A stretch of DNA of 22,948 bases from Chara braunii (lineage: Eukaryota; Streptophyta; Charophyceae; Charales; Characeae), in contig BFEA01000342.1 of assembly GCA_003427395.1 (NCBI GenBank), positions 1,343,965 through 1,366,912 of the forward strand. The letters run 5' to 3'. Shown here piece by piece: positions 9,909 to 18,563 of this stretch. Position 1 is the first letter of the stretch. Each line of letters opens with the position of its first letter. Made by a program: the position numbers and the translations under genes. The notes under the pieces are model-generated. The model was given only the letters and a program-made list of their open reading frames with translations, was not told where the DNA came from and did no database searches.

Positions 9909-10837
9909 TGCAAACAAAAGTCTTTTTGTTGTTGTCTCATTCACAATTTTCATGCATGTAAACAGCAGCGCAGCAAACTGGCGACATGCGCCCCCTCAAT
10001 ACTCAGAGATACGACATCCAGATAAGAGTTCACTTGCAACTGGCTATGGCGACTCAGCGCCCAAACAACTCACTGTTCACACACACCGGATCACCCTGGA
10101 TATTCCACATGCGTCACTCTGAACACTCACACATACACACACACACTTCCCGCTAACTACAGTTATGGCAGCTATGGCTGCCTCTACCCTATCGCTATAC
10201 TAGACTCCTCTCTCACCCACTGCGTCCTCCGGGCTCACTGCAGACCTCCTTGCACAAGTCGCTATGGCAACGCTTCCGCATGGCTCACGCAGGAATGAAT
10301 GAATGGTTAGGCGCTGCCTCTTGATTTATACTTCTGCAGGTCGTTGGTCTGGCCCATTTCCCTTGCCCGAAGTGCACACAGTTCATGTGCGGTACTTGCT
10401 TGACTGACTGGGGACTGGGACTNTTGACTCAGCAGAGTAGACTTCTATCACTTGCCCACTTGCCTCGCCACTTGACCACTTGCCTCTGCTTAAACGTGGG
10501 TAACTTCGAAAGGCCACTACTGGGACCTTCCGGAAGGCCGTAGACTTGGCCTTTCGAGACTATAGCAGCTACGATTCTTACCCTTCTGGACTGTAGCAGC
10601 TACGACCTTGACCTTTCGAGAAAACTACAGCTACGATGTCTAGACCTGACTAAGACTCCTATCCGACAGGTCTACAGATCGAACCCATGCTACCTATGGA
10701 CCCTACGACAACCTATCAACTGTTACAAATACACAGGCCGCGGACCGACACAGGTACTGTACACAGGTAAGGTTGGGGTCTAGGGATCGAACCCTGGGAT
10801 CTGCAGCAGCTACTGCTAACTGGTGGAAACCGTTTCA
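9909..10837 (-). repeat. 3' LTR of element B
   Basis: It is collinear with 17681-18607 from gtctcattcac (9934) to aaccgtttca (10837). The inner end is exact: both copies diverge after TTTCA, giving the minus-strand start TGAAA. The outer end is less certain; 9909 (TGCAAAC) is chosen because the 5' LTR ends TGCAATC there, leaving a 12 bp length difference. It contains a TATAAAT box on the minus strand (10324-10330), the T-arm-like sequence (10783-10793) and one ambiguous base (n) at 10423. Confidence 0.85.
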
Positions 10838-10850
10838 CTCCCGCTGTCCA
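10838..10850 (-). other. Candidate polypurine tract of element B
   Basis: The minus strand reads GGACAGCGGGAG immediately upstream of the LTR start TGAAAC. It is a short, imperfect purine tract, but it stands where the plus-strand primer must be. The nearby text TTTTGGACAGCGGGAG follows the pol stop by about 25 bp. Confidence 0.45.
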
Positions 10851-10875
10851 AAATTCGAGGTCCTCCGAGAATGTT

Positions 10876-11380
10876 TCAGTCCAAGGCAGGACCTTTATCC
10901 TTCTTATCACGCTCATAAGCTCTGACTATGTCGGGAGCTGTTTCTAGAAGTTCTGTCCTTGTAAACCAGCGGTCGTCTTCCGGTTCTTGATAAGCAAACC
11001 GGACTTTATACTGTTTGTGGGGACAATCCTACCTCCTGTTCTAAAGACATCTTCATCTCCAATGCCGTCAATGTCATAACTTCCATCCATATCTGGGGGG
11101 ATCATGGATCGTCTTGAAGGGAACTGTTGACACACGGCAACAGCTTCGAAGCATGAAACACAAGGTATGTGTGGAGGTGTGCTGGAATCTCTATAGTATA
11201 GGACGACCCATCTTCTCCGCCCTTGACTTCTAGAACCGGCCACGATCCTCTATATGCAGGCAGTAACTTCTGTGAGATGTTCTCCTCAGATGCAAACTCT
11301 TTAGCCTTGACCCAAACTAAGTCACCTACCTGAAACTGCGGTAGGCGATGGGGCCTGTTAGCCTGTTCTACCATTCTATG
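10876..11380 (-). pseudogene. Element B integrase C-terminus and chromodomain-like tail
   Basis: It continues in frame from the integrase after a TAG at 11381-11383. HRMVEQANR leads to FQVGDLVWVKAKEF, then QKLLPAYRGSWPVLEV (GPY/F-type module, with Ser replacing the usual Pro) and HTYLVFHASKLLP. A frameshift near 11130 moves it to FPSRRSMIPPDMDGS. Another near 11010 leads to HKQYKVRFAYQEPEDDRWF and TELLETAPDIVRAYERD, stopping at TGA 10876-10878. The last part resembles the strand-helix end of a chromodomain, which in chromoviruses guides integration. The tail is complete in content but split over three frames. Confidence 0.75.
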
Positions 11381-13015
11381 CTAGGCCTTCGTGAGGTTCT
11401 CTACAACGGTTGCTAGTTCTTTCTCGTGCTGTATCGCAAACTCCCTGGTACCAGGCGGTAGTCTGTGAATCTGATCCCAATTCAGTCCTTCGAACGGTCT
11501 GTGTGGTCTAAAGGACTTGTGTAGCTCATTGGGAGTGTCGCAGGTGGATAGATGCACGCTGTTGTTGTATGCACTAGCTACCTCAGGCAACATCTCATCC
11601 CAGTTGATCTGATCTGGTCTAATGTACATGCGCAGAACTTGTTGTAGGATCTTGTTCATCTGTTCCGTCTGACCATTAGTCTCTGGGTGTCGGCCAGACA
11701 ACATCAACAACTTAGATCCGTAAACTCTCATGAGTTCTTGCCAGTTCTGGCTGGTGAAACGACTATCTCTATCGCTAACTATTGACAATGGGATTCCATT
11801 CTCACTCACCCAAAAGTCAAAGATTTTTTGTATAACTAAGTCCGTACGTGCCTCTGCAGGCAAAGGAACAAAAACTGCATACTTACTTAAACGGTCAACA
11901 ACGACCATGACTTGGCTTTTGCCATGTCTACTTTTAACTTGGGTGTCCATTAAGTCTATGGACACTGAGTCTCCTGGCTGATCAGGAATAGGTAAGGGTC
12001 TGAGGAGACCTAGAGGGGCGCGCGTAGTAGTCTTATTCCTCTGGCACACTTTGCAACTACGAACATACTCTATGTCGTCATTCTTCATCCCTGGCCAGGT
12101 GTACGCACGCATTAGATTGGCTAATGTCTTTTGCCAACCAAAATGTCCCTCAGTATCGTGGCATTCCCCTAGGATCAAACTGCGGATCTCTTCGATGTTG
12201 GGAACGCACAGGCGGTCAAACACATTAGTCTTCTCAAACAGTAATCCCTCTGTAGTGCGGTAATCTGGCTCAGTCTCTGGGGCCTCTCTAACTCTCTTTA
12301 GGAGGTCGCTATAGATAGGGTCCTGCGCATACGCTTGCTTCACTTTCTCCTGCAGGTCTCTCCCTATATCGAGATAATGTACTATGGCTCCAAAGTAGTC
12401 TGATCTCCTACTCAGAGCGTCCGCAACTACGGTGTACTTGCCCTTCACTGGCTTAAGCTCAAAGTCATATTGGTCTATCTCTGCAGCCCACCTAGTTAAC
12501 TTAGGTGTCATCTTGGCCCGAGTCTTTAACCAACGAAGCATCTCGTGGTCAGAATACACTTTGAAGTGCCTCCCAAGCAGGTAATGCTTCCAGTGCTCTA
12601 GGGCCTGCCTGAGAGCGTAGAGTTCTCTCTCGTATGTCGAGGTGGCTACCTTCTCTGAGGGCATCCTCGCTGACATGAACTCTACGGGTCTATAGCCATG
12701 GCCGTCATCCTGCTGTAACACGGCGCCTATCCCATACTGACTCGCGTCCGTGGTGACGACAACTGGCAAAGACGGATCTGCAACTTTGAGGACAGGGTAC
12801 TCTATTAACGCGCGCTTCAACTTCTTGAGTGCAGACGTACAATCTTTATCCCATTGCCAGATTGCCTCTTTCTTAAGCAACCTGCGCAAGGGAGCGGCAA
12901 TAGTAGAGAAGTTCCTTACGAACTTTCTATAATAATTGGCTAGGCCTAGGAACGACCGCAAATTTGTCAATGTGCGAGGCCCAAGTACAAAACTTCCGTC
13001 TTGGCCCACTCGCAC
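11381..13015 (-). CDS. Element B RNase H and integrase (Pol C-terminal ORF)
   Basis: An open frame of 544 codons, part of the element's Pol rather than an independent gene. It has no proper start; the first Met is incidental, since a frameshift separates it from RT. Residues 19-36 (NLRSFLGLANYYRKFVRN) are the RT-RNase H connection. RNase H spans about 85-205 with acidic residues at TTDAS (D90), YERELYAL (E131), YSDHE (D156) and VADALSR (D199). The integrase zinc domain has H286, H291, C321 and C324. The catalytic core has D354 (SIDLMD), D415 (VSDRDSRF) and E451 (HPETNGQTE), the D,D35E spacing. All catalytic residues are intact. It ends at a TAG that could derive from CAG by one C-to-T change, since the frame continues in the integrase C-terminus. 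Confidence 0.9.
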   Translation of the reverse strand: MRVGQDGSFVLGPRTLTNLRSFLGLANYYRKFVRNFSTIAAPLRRLLKKEAIWQWDKDCTSALKKLKRALIEYPVLKVADPSLPVVVTTDASQYGIGAVLQQDDGHGYRPVEFMSARMPSEKVATSTYERELYALRQALEHWKHYLLGRHFKVYSDHEMLRWLKTRAKMTPKLTRWAAEIDQYDFELKPVKGKYTVVADALSRRSDYFGAIVHYLDIGRDLQEKVKQAYAQDPIYSDLLKRVREAPETEPDYRTTEGLLFEKTNVFDRLCVPNIEEIRSLILGECHDTEGHFGWQKTLANLMRAYTWPGMKNDDIEYVRSCKVCQRNKTTTRAPLGLLRPLPIPDQPGDSVSIDLMDTQVKSRHGKSQVMVVVDRLSKYAVFVPLPAEARTDLVIQKIFDFWVSENGIPLSIVSDRDSRFTSQNWQELMRVYGSKLLMLSGRHPETNGQTEQMNKILQQVLRMYIRPDQINWDEMLPEVASAYNNSVHLSTCDTPNELHKSFRPHRPFEGLNWDQIHRLPPGTREFAIQHEKELATVVENLTKA

Positions 13016-14031
13016 TTCTTCGCGTTGATCTTGAAGTTTGACTCTCTCAACTTCTCCAAGACCTGCCTCAGATGACCCTGATGCTCCTGGAGGGTCTTGC
13101 TGAAAACTAAGATGTCATCTAGATAAACTACGACAAATCTATCCAACCAGGGTCTAAACAAATCATTCATGCAACGCTGAAACGTAGCTGGCGCGTTGGT
13201 TAGTCCAAATGGCATCACTATGAACTCATAGTGCCCATATCTAGTCCGGAAGGCCGTCTTGTACTGATCATCAGGATGGACTTCAATCTGATGATAACCG
13301 GACTTCAAATCAATCTTAGTGAAATACTTACAACCCTGCACCCGATCTAAGAGATCGTCTATCCTGGGCAGCGGCTCAGCATTCTTCACAGTGATCGCAT
13401 TCAAACGCCTATAGTTTATACACATACGAAGTTCTCCTTCCTTCTTCGGGACAAACAGGATTGGTGTTCCAAAAGGAGACAAACTGGGCCTGATCCAACC
13501 TTTCTCAAGGAGTTCGTCTAACTGCTTGCGCAGCTCCTCTAACTCTCTAGGGGACATCCTGTAGACTGCTCCCTTAGGAGTTCTACTGCCAGGCTCTATC
13601 TCTATCCTGTGCTGGATGGGTCGCGGCACTACTCCTGTCAGCGACTCAATCAAATCTTTGAATTCTTCCAGCAACTTGGCTATGGTTGGATCTGTGGAAC
13701 TATCCTCTTTCTTGGCCTCAGTGACAGGTCTAACATAAACTACAAAGACCTGGTCTTCTAACTGCTCCTTTTTCACTAGTCGCGTGAACGCGAGAGCACT
13801 GAGACAGCAATGTGCCAAGGTGTTGTCTACACCTGACACATGAAACAGGCGGGCGGTCTTAACCTCACCTGACGGACTAGGGAGCCTACACTCATGCTCT
13901 CTCAAATGGAGTGTGGCCCCTGCTGCCTCTCCCCAATCCATTCCTAACACTACATCAAAAGGAAGGTCATCATGTATGAGGAGAGTCAGGGAATGGAGGA
14001 CCTTCTCCACCTTCCGATGGCGAAAGTACAC
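12967..14031 (-). CDS. Element B reverse transcriptase (with protease C-terminal half)
   Basis: An open frame of 354 codons. Residues 24-33 (PFDVVLGMDW) are the second block of the retropepsin begun in the previous frame. RT motifs follow in order: GWIRPSLSPFGTPILFVPKK (179-197), CINYRRLNAI (204-213; relatives usually have CIDYR), KIDLKSGYHQIEVHP (239-253, first catalytic Asp), MPFGLTNAPATFQ (273-285) and VVYLDDILVFSK (301-312, the YLDD pair). It ends at YLGLAH, where relatives have YLGH plus about 25 residues before RSFLGL. The next frame overlaps here, so a frameshift and probably a small deletion separate it from RNase H. The incidental start Met lies just after a one-base frameshift at about 14040. 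Confidence 0.9.
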   Translation of the reverse strand: MYFRHRKVEKVLHSLTLLIHDDLPFDVVLGMDWGEAAGATLHLREHECRLPSPSGEVKTARLFHVSGVDNTLAHCCLSALAFTRLVKKEQLEDQVFVVYVRPVTEAKKEDSSTDPTIAKLLEEFKDLIESLTGVVPRPIQHRIEIEPGSRTPKGAVYRMSPRELEELRKQLDELLEKGWIRPSLSPFGTPILFVPKKEGELRMCINYRRLNAITVKNAEPLPRIDDLLDRVQGCKYFTKIDLKSGYHQIEVHPDDQYKTAFRTRYGHYEFIVMPFGLTNAPATFQRCMNDLFRPWLDRFVVVYLDDILVFSKTLQEHQGHLRQVLEKLRESNFKINAKKCEWAKTEVLYLGLAH

Positions 14032-14042
14032 GTGGACTCCCT

Positions 14043-14498
14043 CTACGAGTCCTCAACTCGCATTGTGCGGTTGTTTGCGAGGACACTGACTATGGGGTCT
14101 GCTAGCTGTTCGACTTTTAATCCTAACTTCAGCTTCTTCCGCGCCCTGCGGCTAATATAACTACGGGTGGCCCCTGAGTCTATAAGGGCCCCTACTCTAT
14201 TCCTGAAAACTTCTACATCTACCAAGATTAACTGTCCTTTACTCTCTTTCTTCATCTTGGCCCAGGCTGGCATCCTCTCCTTCAACTCTTCTGCCACACC
14301 TGTGAGGGACGTGCCTAAAGAGACGCTAACACAGGCGGTCTCTGGACAGCTGGCTAGGCACGGGCCTGCAACCTCTGCCATAGGCTTATGTGGGTTGGGA
14401 GTGTCCTGTTCGCGCGCGCTCTCTTCTCCACACGGCCTTGAAGTAGGGGCAGTTGCGACCCCTACTGGCGGCTGCCTTTTGACTGCTGGGCAGCCCAA
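14043..14498 (-). CDS. Element B aspartic protease region
   Basis: An open frame of 151 codons overlapping the end of the nucleocapsid frame (14462). The first 90 residues are a low-complexity spacer. From about residue 90 the retropepsin begins (LILVDVEVFRNRVGALIDSGAT), with the catalytic Asp at residue 107 in DSGATRSYIS. SRRARKKLKL and a hydrophobic strand follow. A one-base frameshift at about 14040 (after RVEDS) moves the reading to the next frame, where VEGVHVYFRHRKVEK and VVLGMDW complete the domain. It would cleave Gag-Pol. Position directly after the zinc knuckle fits gypsy order. Confidence 0.85.
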   Translation of the reverse strand: MGCPAVKRQPPVGVATAPTSRPCGEESAREQDTPNPHKPMAEVAGPCLASCPETACVSVSLGTSLTGVAEELKERMPAWAKMKKESKGQLILVDVEVFRNRVGALIDSGATRSYISRRARKKLKLGLKVEQLADPIVSVLANNRTMRVEDS

Positions 14499-15320
14499 CG
14501 GGCCTGTCTATACTTGGGACAATATTTAATGACATGGGCCGGGTCACCACAGAATACGCACTGACCCTGGTCCACGCGCTCCTGCCATACGCGCTGGTCC
14601 AAGCCCAAATCTTCCCAGGGCCTGCCCTGTGGCAAGCCTGGGTGCCATCCTCCTTGAGGTGGCCTTCCACCTCGTCGCTGTGGGGACCGATTACCTTGGC
14701 GATTTGGCGGGGCACCTTGACCCCTACCTCCCACTTGGTGGTTTCCTTGGCCGCCAACCCCCTATGCGCCCGGTCCTCGACCTCCCATGGCCTGGCCCCT
14801 TTGGCCCTGACCTCCTCCTCCACTTTGCGGCCTCCCTCCAGCCGTGACAGCATCATAGGACCTCCCCTGTCCCAAACTACTGTCCTCCTCCTCAAGGCCC
14901 CATTCAATCTGACTGTACGGGACCTCGTCAGTACCACCTTCCTCTAACGTCAGGATCATGTGATCCTTGACCTTGACTTGGCCAGAGATGGTACCGCCCT
15001 TTCCACCTTTTTCCCTTCTCCAGGTCCTTGTGCTAGAAGGTGGTAACTAGCATGGACTTTGACTCATACAGGATGACTTCTCTACTCAATGCATCATAGG
15101 TGATGCCGTCCTGCTGAGATTTGTCAAAGAAATGCCCACGTAGGGCCTCTGGCATGGCACGATAAAATAATTGGACCAATTGGGGCTCAGTGACCCCATG
15201 GTCTGGGACGGCTACCAAGTCGTCCATAACACCCTGGAGTGCTCTTGCACTCCTCCACTGTCGTGAGTGGATTGTTTGTAGCTTGTCAGAGGCGCGAACG
15301 CCTCTCGTTGGGTCTGCAAA
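14462..15320 (-). pseudogene. Element B gag C-terminal half with nucleocapsid zinc knuckle
   Basis: It continues the gag frame past TGA 15321-15323: FADPTRGVRASDKLQT, then MDDLVAVPDHGVTEPQLVQLFYRAMPEALRG, a conserved gag stretch before nucleocapsid. A TAG (about 15033) replaces an expected Trp before HKDLEKGKRW. A frameshift near 15000 moves to GTISGQVKVKDHMIL. Another TAG near 14762 interrupts a Gly/Arg/Gln-rich segment. The end carries a perfect CX2CX4HX4C zinc knuckle at 14560-14519 (CVFC...H...C). Nucleocapsid binds and packages element RNA. The pieces are co-linear and recognisable, but at least three stops and one frameshift break them. Confidence 0.75.
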
Positions 15321-16361
15321 TCACTCCTTCAGGAGCTTGAAGAATTGAGGAAGAGGGGTGACTTTAGAATAGGCAACCAGGTTGTTTTCACAACCGGCTG
15401 CGCGCGCAAGGGACCTGGCAAAACTAGCCGCCTCATCCTTAAGGGCCTGGAAGGCCACGAGGACTTGTTCCTCTGACAGGATGTGCTGTAAATATATATA
15501 ACTATTGACACTGGCCTCCCAGTTGTCAAAGTTCTCCTCCTTCTTCCCCCCGTATGCATCCTTGAGCTTTACAGGCTCTTTACGGGGTCTGACCTCGCCC
15601 TCTACAACAGCTATTGCTTTGGCACCTTCAATGGCGCCTGCGCAGTACTTCCCTACGTTGTCCCTTATTTGCCTGACCTCACTCCCAAGGTGGGTGACAA
15701 TATCGCGCGCAAAGTCTCTGAATCCCCACCGCATGGCACTCAAAGCTACGTCTTGGCTCCAACTGGTCGGGCGCTCCTCCATCCAGGCTTTGCTCAGTAC
15801 CTCTACGTAGCCCAACACCTTATCCCACTTGGCCTTGTCATCTGGCTGGGCCAACACTTCCTTCCTACACTCCTGCACCTTTGCCACCTTTGTGGTCAGG
15901 TTGTTCACTTCCTCTCTCCTCCTCTTCTTCTCCCTCTTCATCCTGAACTTCCATGCTAACTTCTGCTCCTCCTCCCTTTCTCGCCGTTCCATCGGATCTT
16001 CCATTGCTGCTAGCTCATTGGCCAGCGCTTCCCTCTCATCTTGAGTCACATAGGACTCTGCCTCCTCATCTTCTCCCAACGATAAATTAGCAAGCCACTC
16101 ACTTATTTTCCTCTCCATCTCTGCGTCTGTGTCCCTCTTCGTGCCACTACTTCCCTCTCTACTCTCAATACGCATGCTCTCTTTTTCTTCTTCTTCGGCA
16201 TCCTTCTTCTTTTTCTCCATCTCCTCCTCCAATTCCTTCATCTTGGCCGCCTGCTTCTCATACTCTTTCCTCTCCCTGCTCTCTTTCACTAAGGGGGCTA
16301 TCTTTTCTTGCTGCTCCTTAGTGTAGGGGCTAATGTCTATCCCACTACGGGTCTCAACCAT
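15321..16361 (-). CDS. Element B gag N-terminal half (coiled coil and capsid)
   Basis: The start is ATG at 16361 (MVETRSG), preferred over the upstream Met at 16427 because MVETRS-type starts are common in gypsy gag and the extra 22 residues look unconserved. Residues about 15-140 are extremely rich in Glu, Lys and Arg and would form a long charged coiled coil. A second helical part (ARDIVTHLGSEVRQI) leads to the capsid-like region KLKDAYGGKKEENFDNWEASVNSYI, which matches the usual gag pattern of a FxG...WxxxxxxY segment. It ends at a TGA (15321-15323) where CGA would read on in frame into FADPTRG, so it is a truncated Gag. Gag builds the particle around element RNA. Confidence 0.8.
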   Translation of the reverse strand: MVETRSGIDISPYTKEQQEKIAPLVKESRERKEYEKQAAKMKELEEEMEKKKKDAEEEEKESMRIESREGSSGTKRDTDAEMERKISEWLANLSLGEDEEAESYVTQDEREALANELAAMEDPMERREREEEQKLAWKFRMKREKKRRREEVNNLTTKVAKVQECRKEVLAQPDDKAKWDKVLGYVEVLSKAWMEERPTSWSQDVALSAMRWGFRDFARDIVTHLGSEVRQIRDNVGKYCAGAIEGAKAIAVVEGEVRPRKEPVKLKDAYGGKKEENFDNWEASVNSYIYLQHILSEEQVLVAFQALKDEAASFARSLARAAGCENNLVAYSKVTPLPQFFKLLKE

Positions 16362-16955
16362 GGTGACAGGCGCACAATCAGAACGATTCCACTCCTCACC
16401 ACGTAGACTCTGACCCCTGACTGACAAACCTACTGACTCAATCTAAGGACTTACAGAATCCTGACAGGGATCCTGCCAACTATGGTCTCTAGCCTAGACC
16501 TACACTATGGCTGTCACTACTAGACCTGTTGCTGATCAGGAGGCATTTAAGGAGATCCCCCGAACTCCTCAAGAATTATTTAACGTCGCAAACAGGACAA
16601 CGCGATCAGCAGGTCTCTCAAGACTTGGACGGTCTGTCGTCCAGCCCACAACTCGAATTTCGAGGCCTGCCGTGCCACACCGAGCAGCCCGCCGGTCAGT
16701 ACCGGTCCTTGGGAGGGTTTGACCTCCGGAACAGTCGAGTCGTCAGACACAGTCTTTAGCCCTACTCATCCCGTGTGGGTTTGGTCAACAAGACCCTGTC
16801 CTTCATCCACAGAGTACTAGCACCTAGGACAAAAGAGACTCAATGCAGAAAGAATAGACAGACAGACTAGACTCAGCAAGTACCAAGGGGTGTGTGCACA
16901 TCCATAGGGCGAGGGGTAGGCTGAAGGCTTGGCGAGATTTTACCAGCTCCATCTT

Positions 16956-17113
16956 GGTCAAAGTCTTGGTCAACGCCTTGGTCAACGCCCTTGATCAACG
17001 GCCTTGGTCAACGCCGATCAACGCTGCTATCAGCCCCCGGTCAACCCTCGATCAACTACGGTAACCACCGGTCAACACCTCCGATCAACCCTCTTGGTCA
17101 ACCCTCCGGTCAA
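16956..17113 (-). repeat. 12-13 bp degenerate array of GGTCAA/GATCAA
   Basis: Twelve copies start at 16956, 16968, 16980, 16993, 17006, 17016, 17039, 17050, 17070, 17083, 17096 and 17108, eight reading GGTCAA and four GATCAA. On the element strand the first type gives TTGACC, which contains the TTGAC W-box core. Spacing is mostly 11-13 bp with two larger gaps. Confidence 0.8.
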
Positions 17114-17186
17114 CTATGGCTGCGGACTCTTCTTCCTCGCCAACCCTCTTCTTTCTTTTCACCTTCCTCGCCTCCTTTCCCCCTGC

Positions 17187-17193
<7 letters not shown>

Positions 17194-17225
<32 letters not shown>
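17194..17225 (-). repeat. Homopolymer run, T32 (A32 in element RNA)
   Basis: 32 consecutive T on the plus strand in the leader of element B. Length is prone to sequencing error. It could reflect slippage or a captured poly(A) tail. Confidence 0.9.
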
Positions 17226-17226
<1 letters not shown>

Positions 17227-17382
17227 ATCGGCCCTCACTTTGCCTCTCGGCTATGGCCTCCTCTCCCTTCTCGGTCTCTCCCTTCTGTCCGGTCTCTCTC
17301 CCTCCTTCGTTACTCTGTGATGATGCTCCGCGGCTATGGCCGCTTCTTCTTCCTCCACATGGGACTGCACAGTCCGCTTCAC

Positions 17383-17515
17383 AGGTACGTCACAGCCAAA
17401 CTTGTATCGCTCATCTCTCTCTCTCTCACCGTAGAGGTATCTTCAGCGCAGCAGGTACGTAGTAACCCAATCTTGTATCGCTCAACCTCTCTCTCTCTCT
17501 CCCTCTCTCTCTCTC
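17383..17515 (+). repeat. 68 bp imperfect tandem duplication with CAGGTACGT
   Basis: Copies begin at about 17382 and 17450: CAGGTACGT, then ACTTGTATCGCTCA or TCTTGTATCGCTCA, then a TC run. Both starts resemble plus-strand splice donors, antisense to the element. Confidence 0.6.
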
Positions 17516-17665
17516 TCGGTCTTCTTCTTCGTCGTGGTCTTCTTGCAGGTGTGCGGCGGATTCTTCAACCTCAGATCCGCTATGGCGGACTACAGCCTTC
17601 GGCGGCCACCTGAGCTATGGCGCATCAGGTCCTGCATACGACAGCGTGCATGGAATAGCGGGAAC

Positions 17666-17679
17666 CAGATCTGATACCA
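17666..17679 (-). other. Primer binding site of element B (tRNA-iMet)
   Basis: The plus strand reads cagatctgatacca, whose last ten bases TCTGATACCA equal the 3' end of plant initiator tRNA-Met. The element strand therefore has TGGTATCAGA just one base inside the 5' LTR (17681). This fixes the LTR end and the element's orientation. Confidence 0.9.
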
Positions 17680-18080
17680 ATGCAATCAGACTCGTCTCAT
17701 TCACACTTTTCATGCATGTAAACAGCAGCGCAGCAAACTGGCGACATGCGCCCCCTCAATACTCAAAGATATGACATCCAGATAAGAGTTCACTTGCAAC
17801 TGGCTATGGCGACTCAGCGCCCAAACAACTCACTGTTCACACACACCGGATCACCCTGGATATCCCACATGCGTCACTCTGAACACTCACACATACACAC
17901 ACACACTTCCCACTAACTACAGCTATGGCAGCTATGGCTGCCTCTACCCTATCGCTATACTAGACTCCTCCTCTCTCGCCCACTGCGTCCTCCGGGCTCA
18001 CTGCAGACCTCCTTGCACAAGTGGCAGCGCTTCCGCATGGCTCACGCAGGAATGAATGAATGGCTGGGCGCTGCCTCTTG

Positions 18081-18087
18081 ATTTATA
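18081..18087 (-). promoter_or_regulatory. TATA box of element B 5' LTR
   Basis: The minus strand reads GTATAAATCAAG; the same box is conserved in the 3' LTR at 10324-10330. Its position in mid-LTR fits an RNA polymerase II promoter that starts the genomic RNA near 18055. Confidence 0.6.
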
Positions 18088-18552
18088 CTTCTGCAGGTCG
18101 TTGGTCTGGTCCATTTCCCTTGCCCGAAGTGCACACAGTCCCGTGCGGTACTTGCTTGACTCACTAGGGACTGGGACTGTCGACTCTGCAGAGTAGACTT
18201 CTACCACTTGCCCACTTGCCTCACCACTTGACCACTTGCCTCTGCTTAAACGTGGGCAACTTCGAAAGGCCACTACTGGGACCTTCCGGAAGGTCGTAGA
18301 CTTGGCCTTTCGTGACTGTAGCAACTACGATTCTGACCCTTCTGGACTGTAGCAGCTACGACCTTGACCTTTCAAGAAAACTACAGCTACGATGTCTAGA
18401 CCTGAATAAGACTCCTATCCAACAGGTCTACAGATCGAACCCATGCTACCTATGGACCCTACGACAACCCATCAACTGTTACAAATACACAAGTCGCGAG
18501 TTCAACTCTACGGGCCGACACAGGTACTGTACACATGTAAGGTTGGGGTCTA

Positions 18553-18563
18553 GGGATCGAACC
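18553..18563 (-). promoter_or_regulatory. tRNA T-arm / B-box-like sequence in the LTR
   Basis: The minus strand reads GGTTCGATCCC, a full match to the pol III B-box pattern GGTTCGANNCC, flanked by CCCAG and TAGACC so that AGGG/CCCT can pair as a T-stem. It is conserved in the 3' LTR at 10783-10793. No convincing A box was found upstream. Confidence 0.4.

Larger units (their letters stand above)
16428..17665 (-). other. 5' leader of element B
   Basis: Untranslated region between gag and the primer binding site, about 1.24 kb. 16428-16940 shows nothing recognisable. 16956-17118 holds the 12-13 bp GGTCAA/GATCAA array. 17194-17225 is a T32 run (A32 in the element RNA). 17226-17620 is TC-rich, with a 68 bp imperfect duplication (about 17380 and 17448). 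Plus-strand open frames through here are simple-sequence artefacts. Confidence 0.7.

Noticed and set aside
8475-9961. Long open frames on both strands, up to about 210 codons
   Set aside because: They are built from GA/TC and CA/TG runs (RERERE, SLSLSL, HTHTHT), which are open in all frames. No domain or plausible protein.
10423-10423. Ambiguous base n
   Set aside because: A sequencing or assembly ambiguity in the 3' LTR of element B; the other LTR has g at the aligned place. No biological meaning.
14534-14947. Plus-strand frame of 137 codons
   Set aside because: Antisense shadow of the Gly/Arg-rich nucleocapsid region of element B.
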